Below, piece after piece: positions 9,395 through 21,308 of a DNA stretch of 64,000 nt; position 1 is the first letter of the stretch, and every line of letters begins with the position of its first letter. Made by a program: the position numbers and the translations under genes. Under the pieces are notes generated by a model. The model was given only the letters and a program-made list of their open reading frames with translations, searched no databases and was not told where the DNA came from. This stretch comes from Ceratotherium simum simum. Taxonomy: Eukaryota > Chordata > Mammalia > Perissodactyla > Rhinocerotidae. Location of the stretch: assembly GCF_000283155.1 (NCBI RefSeq), contig NW_004454163.1:7041244-7105243 (forward strand). Reading direction: 5' to 3'.

Positions 9395-10800
9395 ATGTTT
9401 CAGGGGGTGGTATGAGCATCATTTTCTGGCATTGGTCCAGGAGTCCCAGGTCTCTCTCTCCTCATGGGCCCCCTGAGGATGACACATATACTGGACTCTC
9501 AAAACAAAGCAATGGCCTTAGCCCCTAAGTCCAACATCTTCAGTCCCTGGTGAGTTCTTTCAGTCCATGAGAAAAGGGTTTAAAGAAATTACACATGTAG
9601 AACACCGACTGTGGCCCCTAAATGCTAACTCCCACTACAAAGAACCAGGATTCCTTAGAGAAATGGTTGATTCCAGGTCTGGGGCCAAAAGTGTATAAGA
9701 CAAGCCTGGGACATCGTGTCATGCTTGAAAACAAGAAGCTCCCAAAGTAGAGTTATGACAAAAAAATAACCGAAGAGCCACTTGAAGGGACTCCCGTTGG
9801 CCAAAAATAGGACCATTTGAATAATGATAACAATGTCTTGAAACACATATATTAAGATCTATGAGTTCATATTGATACTCAAAAAAAAAAATCCAAAACA
9901 AAACAAAATTAATTGATCACCTTGGGAGGTTCCTAAGGCACAAATTTGTTATTCTGAAAATTGATAAAAGAAAGAATTGAGCATTTGTCCTGCTTTCCTC
10001 CACAGACTATATTTCAAGATAAGCAAGTAAAGAAGCAATGTTTCTTTCTATAGAAAGCCATTCAAGCTAATAAAGGAAGAAACAATGAGATAATTAGAAA
10101 ATCACCATTTCGCAAATCCCCAATGAAAAATAGATCTAGGTACATGTAGTAAGAATTAATGGCTGCTAACCATTGAGTAAAAGTCAATGGAGGATGTTAT
10201 AATGAACGAATCAGGGTGGAAAATCTAAACCTACCAAACAATGTTAGTTAACATCTCTAAAAGCGGGCAACCAGACGTATGTGCCTCTTGGGGTGATGCA
10301 ATAGGAAGCACACAGCCCCACCTAGGATGTAATTTTGGATAAACAAACAAAACCCCACAAAAGTCTGAATCTAGTCAACCTTTGACTCTAACTCTAAAGA
10401 AACTATCAGTGATAGAGGAACAGGTTATCAAACAGTCCCAGGGAGCATGACGTCAAATCCAGAAATGTGGAAGATCCTACTGGACAAATGGCTCAGTTTC
10501 TTCAACAAACATATGGTTTTAAAAAAGAGGGAATCGTTAAATCAAAGGCGACTTGAGACATGGCAACCAAATGCAGGTGTGTGGCCCTTATTTGCATCCT
10601 GATTTGAGCAAACCAACTACAGAAATATGTTTTTGAGATAATCAGGGGAAAGTAAATATAAACCAGGTATTAGATACTATTAGGAATTACTTATTTTGTT
10701 GAATGTGATGATATTGTGGTTAGAGTTTTTAAGTCATTACTTTTAGAAATACATGTTGAAGTATTTGCATGTAAAATCATATAATGTCTGGGATTTGCTT
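9395..10800 (+). mobile_element. Old L1M-type 3' region, fragmented
   Basis: Shares motifs with 41.35-43.4 kb: AGAAATGGTTGATTCCAGG.CTGGGG (9658; compare 41458), CTGGGACATC.TG, and the CACCATTTCGCAAATCCCCAATGA block (10102; compare 43408). It ends with ATGATATTGTGGTTA..TCTGGGATTTGCTT, typical of old L1 3' UTRs. No coding capacity remains. Confidence 0.5.
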
Positions 10801-10815
10801 TAAAACACTCCAACA

Positions 10816-11022
10816 GGGGCCGGCCCAGTTGAGTAGTGGTTAAGTTTGCATGCTCCGCTTTGGCAGCCCAGGGTTTGTGGGTTCAGATCCCAGGCACAGA
10901 CCCACACACCACTCATCAAGCCATGCTGTGGTGGCATGCCATATACAAAATAGAGGAAGATTGGCACAGATGTTAGCTCAGCGACAATCTTCCTCACCAA
11001 AAAAATAAATTAATTAATTAAA
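10816..11022 (+). mobile_element. ERE SINE, older subtype
   Basis: ACACACCACTCATCAAGCCA subtype with a single tail. Target duplication 10801-10815 and 11023-11037, 13 of 15 identical. Confidence 0.92.
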
Positions 11023-11588
11023 TAAAATACTCCAGCAAAAAATATAAGCGGGAGAACAGCTGAGACAAAATGCTGAAAGGTGGGTCTTTGTGGAGGCAAA
11101 TGTGGGCCCTGCAGTTTTACACCCATGTAGCTTCTCATCCACCTGGGAGACAGGATTGGTTTCCTTTTTTCTTTTTTAAATTTCCAATTTATTGTAGCGC
11201 AATACTTTATAAAGTAAAGTATTATAAAATAAATATATTTTTTCACTTTATAAAATAAAAGTGAATTGCCAAAAAATTAAATGATAAAAAAACCAGACAT
11301 ACAACATAGAAATCTAACTTCTTCAACGGATTCAACACATGTAAAGTTATATTTCAATAAATATGATCAGAATAAACATAACATATAGAAAAAGAAAAGA
11401 ATTTTTAAAACCATATGTGTTTTTAATTGAATGTATATATATAAGTGATGAATATGGAAAATTGCTTTGCTACATTCATAACTTTTTGTCATTCCACAAT
11501 CATAAATCATCAGAGAGTTATGAGTAAGATAGTGATTCCCCACAGGAAATGCCTCTGCACACAGTTTGAACAAAAACCATGTATGTCA
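11023..11588. other. AT-rich spacer
   Basis: AT-rich DNA with short self-complementary runs, for example AATACTTTA / TAAAGTATT around 11200-11223. No repeat or gene is recognised. Confidence 0.4.
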
Positions 11589-11818
11589 GGGGCCGGCCCG
11601 GTGGCTAAGTGCACGCGCTCCGCTACAGTGGCCCGGGGTTCGCCCGTTTGGATCTCGGGCGCACACAGACGCACTGTTTGGCAAGCCATGCTGTGGCGGC
11701 ATCCCTATAAAGTGGAGGAAGATGGGCACGGATGTTAGCCCAGGGCCAGTCTTCCTCAGCAAAAAGAGGAGGATTGGCAGACGTTAGCACAGGGCTGATC
11801 TCCTCACACACACACAGA
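11589..11818 (+). mobile_element. ERE SINE, young-looking
   Basis: The tRNA-like head lacks a few bases (GGTGGCTAAGTGC). The tail is (CA)n then A. A perfect 17-bp target duplication, AAAAACCATGTATGTCA, lies at 11572-11588 and 11819-11835. Confidence 0.95.
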
Positions 11819-11835
11819 AAAAACCATGTATGTCA

Positions 11836-12460
11836 ATATTTAAAGTTTTTCATGTGACAAATGAGCTGGCTTCTTGCTTGTTAATTTATCTTAGTTTGGA
11901 TTGACAGCAACACTACTCACAGAGGATAATGGGCATTGAAACTTTTCTGTGTTTCGTTGCCATGACTTCCAGTAGAGAAATCAGCCTCACAGAGGCATGT
12001 TGACTGGAATGGCAGAAAAGAGTTTAAAGTAATTTCAGCAAGCTCAGAATATTCATTTTGAACTTCTTTCCAAAATGAAGCAAATAACACTGTATTTTCC
12101 AAATTCATCTTCAGTTCTTGATCAACAGCCAGTAGCCATCAATTTATCCTGTAAAGTTGTAGTTCAGTTTAAATTATCTATATCTTTTGATGGAAAAAAT
12201 AGATTCCAGAGCCATAGATTCCTTACATATGCATTATCTTTTGATGGGAAATAAAATTCAAATTCCTATGTGTACAAGTATACAGTACACCTACATTTCT
12301 GATTGTTGTTGGGGCTGTCAACTGAAACAAAGAGTCTGGGTGAAGGTTAAAGGAGTTTATTTGATAATCAAGGTGAGGAAATCAAGTCCCAGGAAATGGT
12401 CCAACAGAGTATTCTGAAGAACTGCTCTTAGGTCTACAGATCTGAGCGTAGTGTATATGC
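11836..12460. other. AT-rich spacer without recognised feature
   Basis: Non-repeat AT-rich DNA; ORFs of 60-76 codons only. Confidence 0.4.
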
Positions 12461-12653
12461 TTTTTTTTCTTTTTTTTTTTTTGCTGAGGAAGATCACCAT
12501 GAGCTAACAGTGCCAATCTTCCTCTATTTTGTATGTGAGTCACCACCACAGCATGACCGCCAATGAGTAGTATAGGTCCGCACCCAGGAACCAAACCCGG
12601 CTCACCGAAGCAGAGCGTGCCCAACCTAACCACCAGGCCATGGAGCCAGCCCA
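12461..12653 (-). mobile_element. ERE SINE, antisense, diverged
   Basis: Poly-T start, GAGGAAGATCACC block, end GGCCATGGAGCCAGCCC. Target duplication about 12449-12464 and 12654-12669, 14 of 16 identical. Confidence 0.88.
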
Positions 12654-12780
12654 TAGTTTATATACTTTTTAACAAAGCCGTGTCCATGCATGAAAGGGCT
12701 TACACACCTAATAGTCATCTACTTCAAGGATAACATGAACAAGAGGTCTTTGGTTATACATTAAACCAGGCTTGTAATGT

Positions 12781-12863
12781 TGGTGTGATCTATGTGTGGA
12801 GGGATGCAAGGACCAGGTTGTTGGTGTTATCTATGTGTGGAGGGAGGCAAAGACCAGGGTTGT
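12781..12863 (+). repeat. 41-bp tandem duplication
   Basis: Two adjacent copies of a TGGTGT.ATCTATGTGTGGAGGGA unit at 12781-12821 and 12822-12863, differing at a few positions and one 1-bp indel. Confidence 0.9.
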
Positions 12864-12898
12864 TACTTTTTCCCTCAATTTCTAAGAAATGCAGCTGG

Positions 12899-13146
12899 GG
12901 GGCCGGCCCGGTGGCACAAGCGGTTAAGTGCACGTGCTCTGCTGCGGCGGCCTGGGGTTCGCTGGTTCTGATCCCGGGCACGCACCAACGCACCGCCTGT
13001 CATGCTATGCTGTGGCGGCGTCCTATATAAAGTGGAGGAAGATGGGCATGGATGTTAGCCCTGGGCCGGTCTTCCTCAGCAAAAGAAGGAGGATTGGCAG
13101 ATGTTAGCTCAGGGCCGATCTTCCTCACAAAAAAAAAAAAAAAGAA
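12899..13146 (+). mobile_element. ERE SINE, young-looking
   Basis: Nearly intact copy with head GGCCGGCCCGGTGGCACAAG, both tail modules and a pure A tail. A perfect 15-bp target duplication, AAGAAATGCAGCTGG, lies at 12884-12898 and 13147-13161. Confidence 0.95.
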
Positions 13147-13161
13147 AAGAAATGCAGCTGG

Positions 13162-13743
13162 GAAATGTGATAGTGAGGCACTGGTTATTTCTTCCTGTTG
13201 CTGATTCATCCTGCTGGCATCTTCATTCATGAGACAAGGGGTTGGAAGATCATTTAGACACAGGCTTATGAGGCCTGCACGGCTGCCTAATGGTACAGCA
13301 TGGATTTTTATTGTGCTGACTTTAAGCCTATGCAGCTCACTTGTTAGATTCACCTGTTAGACCAGGGAGAGGGGTCCAAGTTTTATTCACAAGACATATC
13401 ATAAAAATCTGTAGAAATCCTAACTTATGTTTTTGCCTTTTGATCTTTTGTTGCATTCTTTCCACATATGGAAGTTTTAAGATCACTAAAAATATCTAAG
13501 ATATCAGACAAATTGGCAAGACTGGGTGTTCAATTCACATCTTTAAACGTTAGATCAAACTGATTCCTTATCTTACAGTAACGTGATGAATTTGTTCTGC
13601 ATTTTGTTCTGACAGAATTCTCCCCCAACAAACATTGTACCTCAGCATGCAGTAAGAAATTATTATGCTCCACTTCCATTTACCACATAAAAGTAGGATG
13701 ATCTTTAATTTAATGCATTTGCCTTTATGTAATTCAGATTCCT
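13162..13743. other. Spacer without recognised feature
   Basis: Non-repeat DNA becoming AT-rich. No gene evidence. Confidence 0.4.
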
Positions 13744-13989
13744 TTTTTTTTTGGTGAGGAAGATTGGTCCTGAGCTAACATCTGTTGCCAATCTTCCTCT
13801 TTTTGCTGGGGAAGATTGTCCCTGAGCTAACATCTTGTGCCCATCTTCCTCTATTTTGTATGTGGGATCCCGCCACAGCTAGCTTGATGAGAGTTGCGTA
13901 GATCCATTCCCCGGGATCCAAACCTGTGACCCCGGGCCGCCGAAGCAGAGCATGCAAACTTAACCGTTATGCCACCGGGGTGGGCCCCA
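13744..13989 (-). mobile_element. ERE SINE, antisense, diverged
   Basis: Contains two TGAGCTAACATC tail modules, GTATGTGGGATCCCGCCACAGC and the terminal GGGTGGGCCCC. A short target duplication CAGATTC(C/T)T lies at 13735-13743 and 13990-13998. Confidence 0.9.
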
Positions 13990-13998
13990 CAGATTCTT

Positions 13999-14915
13999 AA
14001 ACAATCACTAAGTACACTATTTAGTTCACCTGATTTTTTTTTTTTTCTGGTAGCAAGACTTTCTCAATGAAGGAAGCAGTGCATTGATTCACAAACTCCT
14101 TAATCCAGGTGACTGCTCCAGAATATTCTCCTGTCTTTGTATCTGTGCTATCAGAGCACACTCTCCTACACAAAACTTAAACTCCAAACCACATCTGTTG
14201 ACACTATATTCTTTGATAGTTTTATATAATTCAGGGCTAGCTGTGTTTATTTGTAATGAAGTTAAAAAGAATTCTTCATATCACCATCATGTTCAAATTG
14301 TACTAGAATTGCCACACTAACAAATCTGTGTATGCTTTAAGCTACAATGAAAAATTCTTTACTGGCTTTATTTGTTCTATGGGTTGGTTTTCTGTATCAC
14401 TGGGCAGTTCCTGACTACATCAAGCTATCATCATTGAAACATGGGGTCAAAATAACATAAGAGTGAAAATAAATCACTGGATTATTATTTTCCTAATTTA
14501 GCTAATAATTTACTAACTTAAAAACAAACAAGCTTATTTTAAAAAGATAACAGGTTATAAAAATAAATAAATGCTTACATTTCTCATATTTTTATACACT
14601 TTTGGATTTCAGTTGCCAGACTAAACTTGAAATTGTATGTGTTGTAACATGTATCTGGTACACAGGTCACACTATACACAATTTATCATGTAAGTTTAAC
14701 AGACCCAAACTCTTCTACACCCTGCTCCTTGAGATAAGTCCAATGATATCACTTGGAGGTCGTGGCAATGTCAAACCGCAATGCAAGTTACTCAATGTTT
14801 ACTTTCAATCTTTCAATTTCTATACTTAACTTCTCATGGATCAGAAATAGGTTGTGGACACCACGGGTCCAAGCACTATAGTTTGAGTAGCTCTGCATTG
14901 TACTATTTGCTCTAC
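13999..14915. other. AT-rich spacer without recognised feature
   Basis: About 0.9 kb of AT-rich, apparently unique DNA; ORFs up to 78 codons show no family resemblance. Confidence 0.4.
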
Positions 14916-14916
14916 T

Positions 14917-15480
14917 TTTGTGTGTGTATCTCTTTTCTATTACTGCATAACAAATTACCACAAATTTAGTGGCTTAAACCAACACATGTTTATTATCCAG
15001 TCCAGGAATACTTAGCTGGGTCCTCTGCTTAGGGTCTCACAAGGTGACAGGAAAGGTGTCAGCTGGGCTGCATTCCCATCTAAAGGCTCGACTTGGGAAG
15101 AATGTGCTTCCAAGCTCACTCAGGTTGCCGGCAAATTCAGTTCCTTGCAGTTCTAGGACTGAGGCCTGTGCTCCTATTGGCTGCTGCTCTCTGTAGGCAG
15201 TTTACAGCATGGCTGTTGGCTTCATCAGGACCAGCAGGAGAGTCTGTTGCTTTGAGTTTCTTTTAAAGAGCTCACCTGATTAGGAGTGAGCTCACCTGAT
15301 TAGGACATGCCCATTCAGGAGAATCCCTCTTTTCATTAACTTGAGATCAGTTGATTAAAGATGTTAACTACATTTGCAAAATCCCTTCACCTTTGCCATA
15401 TAATGCAATCTAATCATGGGCATACCATCAGGGGGCAGAGACCATGGGACTGTTTTAGAGTTCTGCCTACAGGGTGTGTT
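14917..15480 (-). mobile_element. MaLR-type LTR, antisense
   Basis: TTACTGCATAACAAATTACCACAAATTTAGTGGCTTAAA...CAACACATGTTTATTATC is the antisense 3' end of an MLT1/MaLR-like LTR, followed by typical GGGTCTCACAAGG and AAGGCTCGACT blocks. An internal 20-bp tandem duplication (GAGCTCACCTGATTAGGAGT) lies at 15268-15307. Confidence 0.6.
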
Positions 15481-15484
15481 TTAA

Positions 15485-17215
15485 AATTTCTTAATAATAG
15501 TAATGATATAAATTATAGATAGAATATATATTATAGAGAGAATATATAGTCAATAAATTATATATAGAAAACCCTAAAGACTCCACCAAAAAACTGTTAG
15601 AACTAATAAATGAATTCAGTAAAGATGCAGGATACCAAATCAATATACAAAAATCAGTTACACTTCTATACACTAATAACAAACTATCAGAAAGAGAAAT
15701 TAAGAAAATGATCCCATTTACAACTGCATCAAAAAGAATAAAATACCTAGGATTAAATTTAACCAAGGAGGTAAAAAATCTGTGTACTGAAAACTATAAG
15801 ACACTGATGAAAGAAATTGAAGAAGACACAAACAAATGGAAAGATATTCCATGTTCATGGATTGGAAGAATTAATATAGTTAAAACTTCCATACTACCCA
15901 AAGCAATCTACAGATTCAGTGCAATCCCTATCAAACTTCCAACAGTATTTTTCACAGAAATAGAACAAACAATCTTAAAATTTGTATGGAACCACAAAAG
16001 ACCCCAAATAGCTAAAGCAATCTTGAGAAAGAAGAACAAAGTTGGAGGCATCATGCTTCCTGACTTCAAACTATATTATAAAGCTATAGTAATCAAAACA
16101 GTGTGCTATTGGCATCAAAACAGACACATAGATCAATAGAATGGAATAAGCCCGGAAATAAATCCATGCATATATGGTCAGTTAATTTACAACAAAGGAG
16201 CCAAGAATATAGAGTGGGGAAAGGATAGTCTCTTGAATGAATGGTATTGGGAAAGCTGGACAGCCATATGCAAAAGAATGAAACTGGACCACTATCTAAC
16301 ACCACACACAAAAATCAACTCAAAATGGATTAAAGACTTGAACATAAGAACTGAAACCATAAAACTTTTAGAAGAAAACACAGAGGGTAAGCTCCTTGAC
16401 ATTGGTCTTGGCAGTGATTTTTTTATATCTGAAACCAAAAGCAGAGGCAACAAGCAAAAATAAACGAGTGGGCTACATCAAACTAAAAAGCTTCTGCACA
16501 GCAAAGGAAACCACCAACAAAATGAAAAGGCAACCTAAAGAATAGGAGAAAATATTTGCAAAGCATATATCTGATAAGGGGTTAATATCCAAAATACATA
16601 AAAAACTCACACAACTCAATAGCAAAAAAACAAACAATCTGATTAAAAAGTAGGCAGAGGAACTGAATAGAGTTTTCCAAAGAATACATACAAATGGTCA
16701 AAAGGTACATGAAAAGTTGCTCAGCATCACTGATCATCAGGGAAACACAAATCAAAACCACAATGAGATATCACCGCACACCTGTTAAAATGGCTATTAT
16801 CAACAAGACAAGAGATGAGTGTTGGTGAGGATGTGGAGAAAAGAGAACTCTTTTTTGTGTGTGTGTGTGTGTGAGGAAGACCAGCTCTGAGCTAACATCT
16901 ATTGCCAATCCTCCTCCTTTTTTTTCCCCCAAAGGCCCAGTAGATAGTATGTCGTAGTTGCACATCCTTCTAGTTGCTGTATGTGGGACACAGCCTCTGC
17001 ATGGCCTGACAAGTGGTGCGTCGGGGCGCACCCGGGATCCAAACCCGGGCCACCAGTAGCGGAGCGCGCACACTTAACCGCTAAGCCACGGGGCTGGCCC
17101 AAAAAGAGAACTCTTGTGCATTGTTGGTGGGAATGTAAATTGGTGCAGCTACTATGGAAAACTACCATATGATTCAGCAACCCTACTTCTTGTATTTTAT
17201 AAAAAAATAAAAATA
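15485..17215 (+). pseudogene. L1 ORF2 C-terminal half, decayed
   Basis: Conceptual translation shows the C-terminal part of L1 ORF2 protein: the reverse-transcriptase distal region with [13 protein letters not shown] (near 15748), [16 protein letters not shown] (near 15838), [20 protein letters not shown] (near 15979), [14 protein letters not shown] (near 16045) and [18 protein letters not shown] (near 16328). The Cys-rich end HCWWECKLVQ (near 17119) lies beyond an inserted SINE. The longest uninterrupted frame is 143 codons (15708-16139); stops and frameshifts follow. The 5' part and 3' UTR are absent, so this is a truncated, dead copy. It is younger-looking than the antisense L1s at 57-61 kb. 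Confidence 0.9.
16853..17101 (-). mobile_element. ERE-related SINE with alternative 3' body, antisense
   Basis: The head shares ERE features (CACTTAACCGCTAAGCCACG...GGGCTGGCCC) but the body has a GTCGTAGTTGCACATCCTTC...TAGTTGCTGTATGTGGGAC block also seen at 54845-55062, not the GTGGAGGAAGATGGGC block of the other copies. Target duplication AAAAGAGAACTCTT at 16839-16852 and 17102-17115; it splits the L1 ORF2 end. Confidence 0.88.
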
Positions 17216-17930
17216 TCTTTAAAATAATACTAAGAAAGAGCAGCCTTTGCAGAAGCAGCAGAACAATAGTGTCACTTGAACCTCCTGCATGCTGGTGCTA
17301 GAGAGTCTGGAGGCCAGGGGAACGTATAGAGTCTTTGATGTTATCGTGAGGTCTTTATGGAATGAAATGATTAACGCTAAGGGGAATAATGAGGCTGATG
17401 GGTGGATTTCCCTCCAGGGAAGCAATGTTCCTGCAGTCTGTTGGTCAATGGTTTTAATGCTATTAGTGGGGCTTCCAATTAGAGCTCCAAGGGCCTGTCT
17501 TTATCCTTGTCTTGTCAACATTTTCAGCAATAACTTTGATGGTTATTCCATTTTCCCACAAAACAGAGCTGGGAAGAAAAGATCAAGTGAGAGACAACAG
17601 AGTGAAGATTTAGAAATATTTTGGGAGTCAGGAATGTCAAATTAACACTGAAAAAGATTAATTTGCACAAAGATGAAGGTCAGGCTTTACACAAACATCC
17701 TCCAAATCACTTGTAACTTGTGAGTGTGGGGAGACCTGAAAGAATTCCTGTGAAAAAATACCCCGGGGATCTCAGTCAACGCCAGGCCCAACATCAACCA
17801 AGAGTTTGATGTGGCAGCTAAAAGATGAGTCCAACCCAGGTCTGCATCAGTCCTCTCCAGAGAGCAGGAAGTTGGGGCTGCTCTGCCCTCCCCGTGGCCC
17901 GCCATGTCTGGGTGTTAAAATTGTAGCAAA
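17216..17930. other. Repeat-free segment, possible regulatory DNA
   Basis: No repeat is recognised. The segment contains homeodomain-like and TEAD-like motifs (GGAATGAAATGATTAACG near 17357, CCAATTAGAGCTCC near 17476). A 118-codon plus ORF at 17289-17645 shows no family resemblance. Confidence 0.25.
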
Positions 17931-18416
17931 TGACTAATAAAGAAGGGGTCAAGTTAATAAACAATCTTTCTATAGTTTGTTCTATTCTGGTGAATTGGGG
18001 CAGCAGTTGCTGATTTACAACAGGCTGATTCTGACCAAATCTAGCTCAGCGTGTGATAAAGAAATATAATTCAACATTAGATACAAAATGTATTTTTTTT
18101 TTTTTGCACCAATTGTCACTGAGGCATTCAGAAAAATGTTAAAATACCTTTCACGGATGATTTTTCTCCAGTAAATTTTAATCACACCAAATATGCAATA
18201 AACAAAATGCAGTTATTTCCTCTATAATTAAATTGACTCACAAGTTCATCACAGTAATTAAAACAGCACTCACCCAGTTGTAAAATAACAAATAGCTGGC
18301 TTTCTCTTGGGCTTCGGATGGTGGCTTTTATTAGTTCATATATTTAAACATACACAGACTATCATTTGCCCTGAACTGTTTCAAATTTGTTAATTTTGCA
18401 ACTAATCCTGTGTTTT
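17931..18416. other. AT-rich spacer
   Basis: AT-rich non-repeat DNA; nothing else is recognised. Confidence 0.4.
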
Positions 18417-18689
18417 TATAATTTTTAATTTTTTAATTTTTAATTTTGTGTGTGTGTGTGTGAGGAGATCAGCCCTGTGCTGACATCTGTCAATCCTCCT
18501 CTTTTTTTGCCGAGGAAAACTGGCCCTGGGCTAACAACCGTGCCCATCTTCCTCCACTTTATATGGGACGCCGCCACAGCATGGCTTGCCAAGCAGTGCG
18601 TCGGTGTGCGCCGGGGACCCGAACCGGCGAACCCCGGGCCGCTGCAGTGGAGCGCGCACACTTAACCGCTTGCGCCACTGGGCCAGCCC
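18417..18689 (-). mobile_element. ERE SINE, antisense
   Basis: Starts with an AT-rich tail and (TG)n, then two tail modules, the full tRNA-like head and GGGCCAGCCC. A perfect 13-bp target duplication, AATCCTGTGTTTT, lies at 18404-18416 and 18690-18702. Confidence 0.93.
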
Positions 18690-18702
18690 AATCCTGTGTT
18701 TT

Positions 18703-19205
18703 AAAAAAATGAAAATTTAAGTAAAATTTGACCTTTAACTGCAGCCCACAGTCAAACCTGGTGCAGCATTTTTTCAGTCAAATGCCAGCTATGTCCCTAT
18801 AAATAAAGCTAGTTACAAACTTCAAAGTAATAGATAACCTTAACTTTCAGAGAAAAAGTATGTTTATTTTAATCCATTTAAGCCCAGATATAAATGATTT
18901 CAGGACATAACGGTGCAAAACCCCAATATTCCCAGAGACTGATTATATTTGACTCTAAAGACCCCATGATAATACAACATAATTAAACACTGTGAGGCAT
19001 GAGTGTCTTTGAAAGATATTATCTGCAGGGTGGATAAAGAGAAAAGAAATGGGATTTCTTCTTTTTTTTTTAGATGGGATTTTAAGAATGTAAATCTGGT
19101 TTTAAAATGTTTGGCTAAACCATTCCCTTATCTCTCTCTCAAATCCCATGTGAAGTTAGTTTTCATAGACTCAGATTTGGGAGCTCTTGAGTCTAATTCT
19201 TGACT
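18703..19205. other. AT-rich spacer
   Basis: Non-repeat DNA; nothing recognised. Confidence 0.4.
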
Positions 19206-19425
19206 CAGTGCCAGAATCTCCTTTGTGTTGCTCTAAGCTCAGGCAGTCTCTCAAGGCAGCCCTTTCTTCTGTTGAAGGGCTGATTGCTGGAAGAGTCTTC
19301 CTTATGTTGTTAGATCCTTAAATCATGTCCTTGTAGTGTCTTGCAGTCATTAGTCCTTGTTTGGCCCTGTTTCCGTAATCTAGAAAAATCCCCTCTCACC
19401 CCTAGAAATGACCCAAATCCTGCAA
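19206..19425 (-). mobile_element. CR1/L3-like LINE fossil
   Basis: TCTCTCAAGGCAGCCC, GAAGGGCTGATTGCTGGAAGAGTCTTCCTTATG and CAGTCATTAGTCCTTG follow the pattern of ancient CR1/L3 3' regions. The match is weak; strand is tentative. Confidence 0.4.
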
Positions 19426-20460
19426 TTGTTTTTCATGTTATACATTTTTCAGACTTCTCCCCACTCTGGATACCACATCCCTGGCTGACTCAGGGATTTG
19501 GGTTTTAAAATATAAATCACAAATTCAACTCTACAAAATTTATTGAGTACCATGTGGCAGGTACATGCTAGGAATTGGGCATTATAAATAGATAATTTAT
19601 AAATGTATAAAACAATAGCCCTGTCCTCCAGTAGTTTCCAACTGGGAATAGAACAATTCTGCATCTCTCTCCATACTTCTCTTTCTGCCCCACCCCGTTC
19701 TCCCTCTAAGGGGAAGTCGCATCTGTGATTGGGTAGATCCCAGGAGAGTCATTGGGCCATGTTTTACTGGAGGGTTGGGTGGCTGAGCCTTAAAAGATCA
19801 ACACTGACTTGTGGTGACCTCTCCACCTTGCTATTTTACACCACAGCTGTACTTGGAGCCTAGTGATAGGCCAGCCACCTGCTGTTTCTACTTTAAGTGT
19901 CTATGTTGGTAAGTAGCCTCAGCGCCCACTTGGGCCACCTCCATTCCTCTCTGTCTCTCTGTCTCTGTCTTTCTATCTGCATTGGAGGTGGAGGTGGGAA
20001 GAGTAAGAGTCCCACTTTGACTTCGAGCCAAAGCTGCCTATTCCAACTTAATTTTTCTTGTGGGTTCTACTTTGTGGAGCAAGGGCATTGGTTCATATTT
20101 AATCATGGCACTTTATTCTCATTCTGCTATGGTTCTTTACACACAGATTCCTCAGTCTGAGCCCCCGTGAGGAGGAGGAAGGAGCAGAAGCACGGTACGG
20201 GCATTCCTGGGACTCTATGCCTAATTCTACCAGATGAACACCAGAACTCCACCCAGAAATCCAAACACTCACAAATGAGGCATGATTTACCTCTGGGCGG
20301 AGCTTTGGCAATGGGCGGGGCCCCAAGGAGGACCTACAGCGCCTGACATACAGCCTGCCTCCTGCCAGTTCTCAGATCCGCTCAAGTCTTGGGAGCACTG
20401 GGTGGGGCTGCCCCACGTGGGCGGTCACCGCACCCATCACCAACTGCTCCACCTGTGAAA
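19426..20460. other. Spacer leading into CpG-rich DNA
   Basis: Mixed composition, GC-rich from about 20280. Includes a GGGCGGGGCC GC-box-like run near 20314. No ORF resembles a known protein. Confidence 0.35.
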
Positions 20461-20539
20461 TAAAGGCTCCATGATGAGGGAGAGAGCCCGGCGCTGCAAG
20501 GGGCAAGGGCCAGCAGGCGTTCGGCCCCTAGGGGGTGGG

Positions 20540-20700
20540 AGATGATGCAGGCAGTGACGTCAGGAGGGCCGTGGTGAGAGCCGCCTGGTGATTGGCCGGT
20601 CGAGCTGCCTGGTGATTGGCCAAGGGCGCGGTTGTGACGTCACGAGGAGGCATTGTGACGTGCCCGGCGACTATAAAAGGCCGGGGGCCTGCCCAGCGCC
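20540..20700 (+). promoter_or_regulatory. TATA promoter with CRE and CCAAT boxes
   Basis: Two full cyclic-AMP response elements (TGACGTCA at 20555-20562 and 20635-20642), a half/variant CRE (TGACGTG at 20656), two inverted CCAAT boxes (ATTGG at 20591 and 20615) and TATAAAAG at 20672-20679 are packed in 125 bp of CpG-rich DNA. The CCAAT boxes sit in a 24-bp direct repeat (units starting 20578 and 20602). Transcription would start at about 20700. CREB/CREM-family regulation is an inference from the motifs. Confidence 0.7.
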
Positions 20701-21003
20701 GCACTGAGGAAAGAGAGGCCGTCAGATGGCGCTATTGCTCCAGCTCCTCCCAACGTTCTCCAACCCAGAGGACAGTGAGCCCCCCCACCCCCTTCCCACT
20801 CATTCTGCCGGGAGTCTCTCTCCCACACCCTGCAATCCACCTTCATGTTCCCATGCACCTTCATGTAGTCCCATGAGGCACCGGCTGCCTCATGGACCCC
20901 CAACCCGCAGCTCTCCTTAACTACCCATTACCATGCAGCAGGGGTAAGTCTGACGCCAGGAATCAAGAGTAAAACCGACCCTCCCAGACCTCTGGCATTG
21001 AAA

Positions 21004-21308
21004 CCCAGTTCAGTATAGGGCGGGCGAGTCCCCAGGACACCTGGCCAGCTGCGAGCCCCCTGACCCAGCTCAACATGAGGAGCAAGTCCTCCGGACACTG
21101 GGCCAACCAGGAAGCCACCAGCTCAGCTCAGTTCAGGGGGGATGAGTCCCCCGGACACCCGGTGAACTGCGAGGCCCCTGACCCTGCTCAGCTCAGGGCA
21201 AGCGAGTGCCCCGGACACCCAGCTTACCAGGAGCCATTCACCCCAGCTCAGCACAGGGCAAAGGAGCCCCCAGGACACCCCACCAACTGCAAGGCCCCTG
21301 ACCCAGCA
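21004..21308 (+). repeat. 60-bp minisatellite, array 1
   Basis: About five imperfect units of 56-63 bp share CCCAGCTCAGCACAGGGC, GAGTCCCC.GGACACC and AACTGCGAGGCCCCTGA-type blocks. One frame reads as a degenerate 20-residue repeat with a GHP core (21075-21380), but the frame is broken between the first and second units. Related units occur at 25036-25240. Confidence 0.75.

Noticed and set aside
12899..12990. tRNA gene calls in ERE heads
   Set aside because: The tRNA-like heads have B-box-like motifs but belong to SINEs with tails and target duplications; no intact cloverleaf gene is supported.
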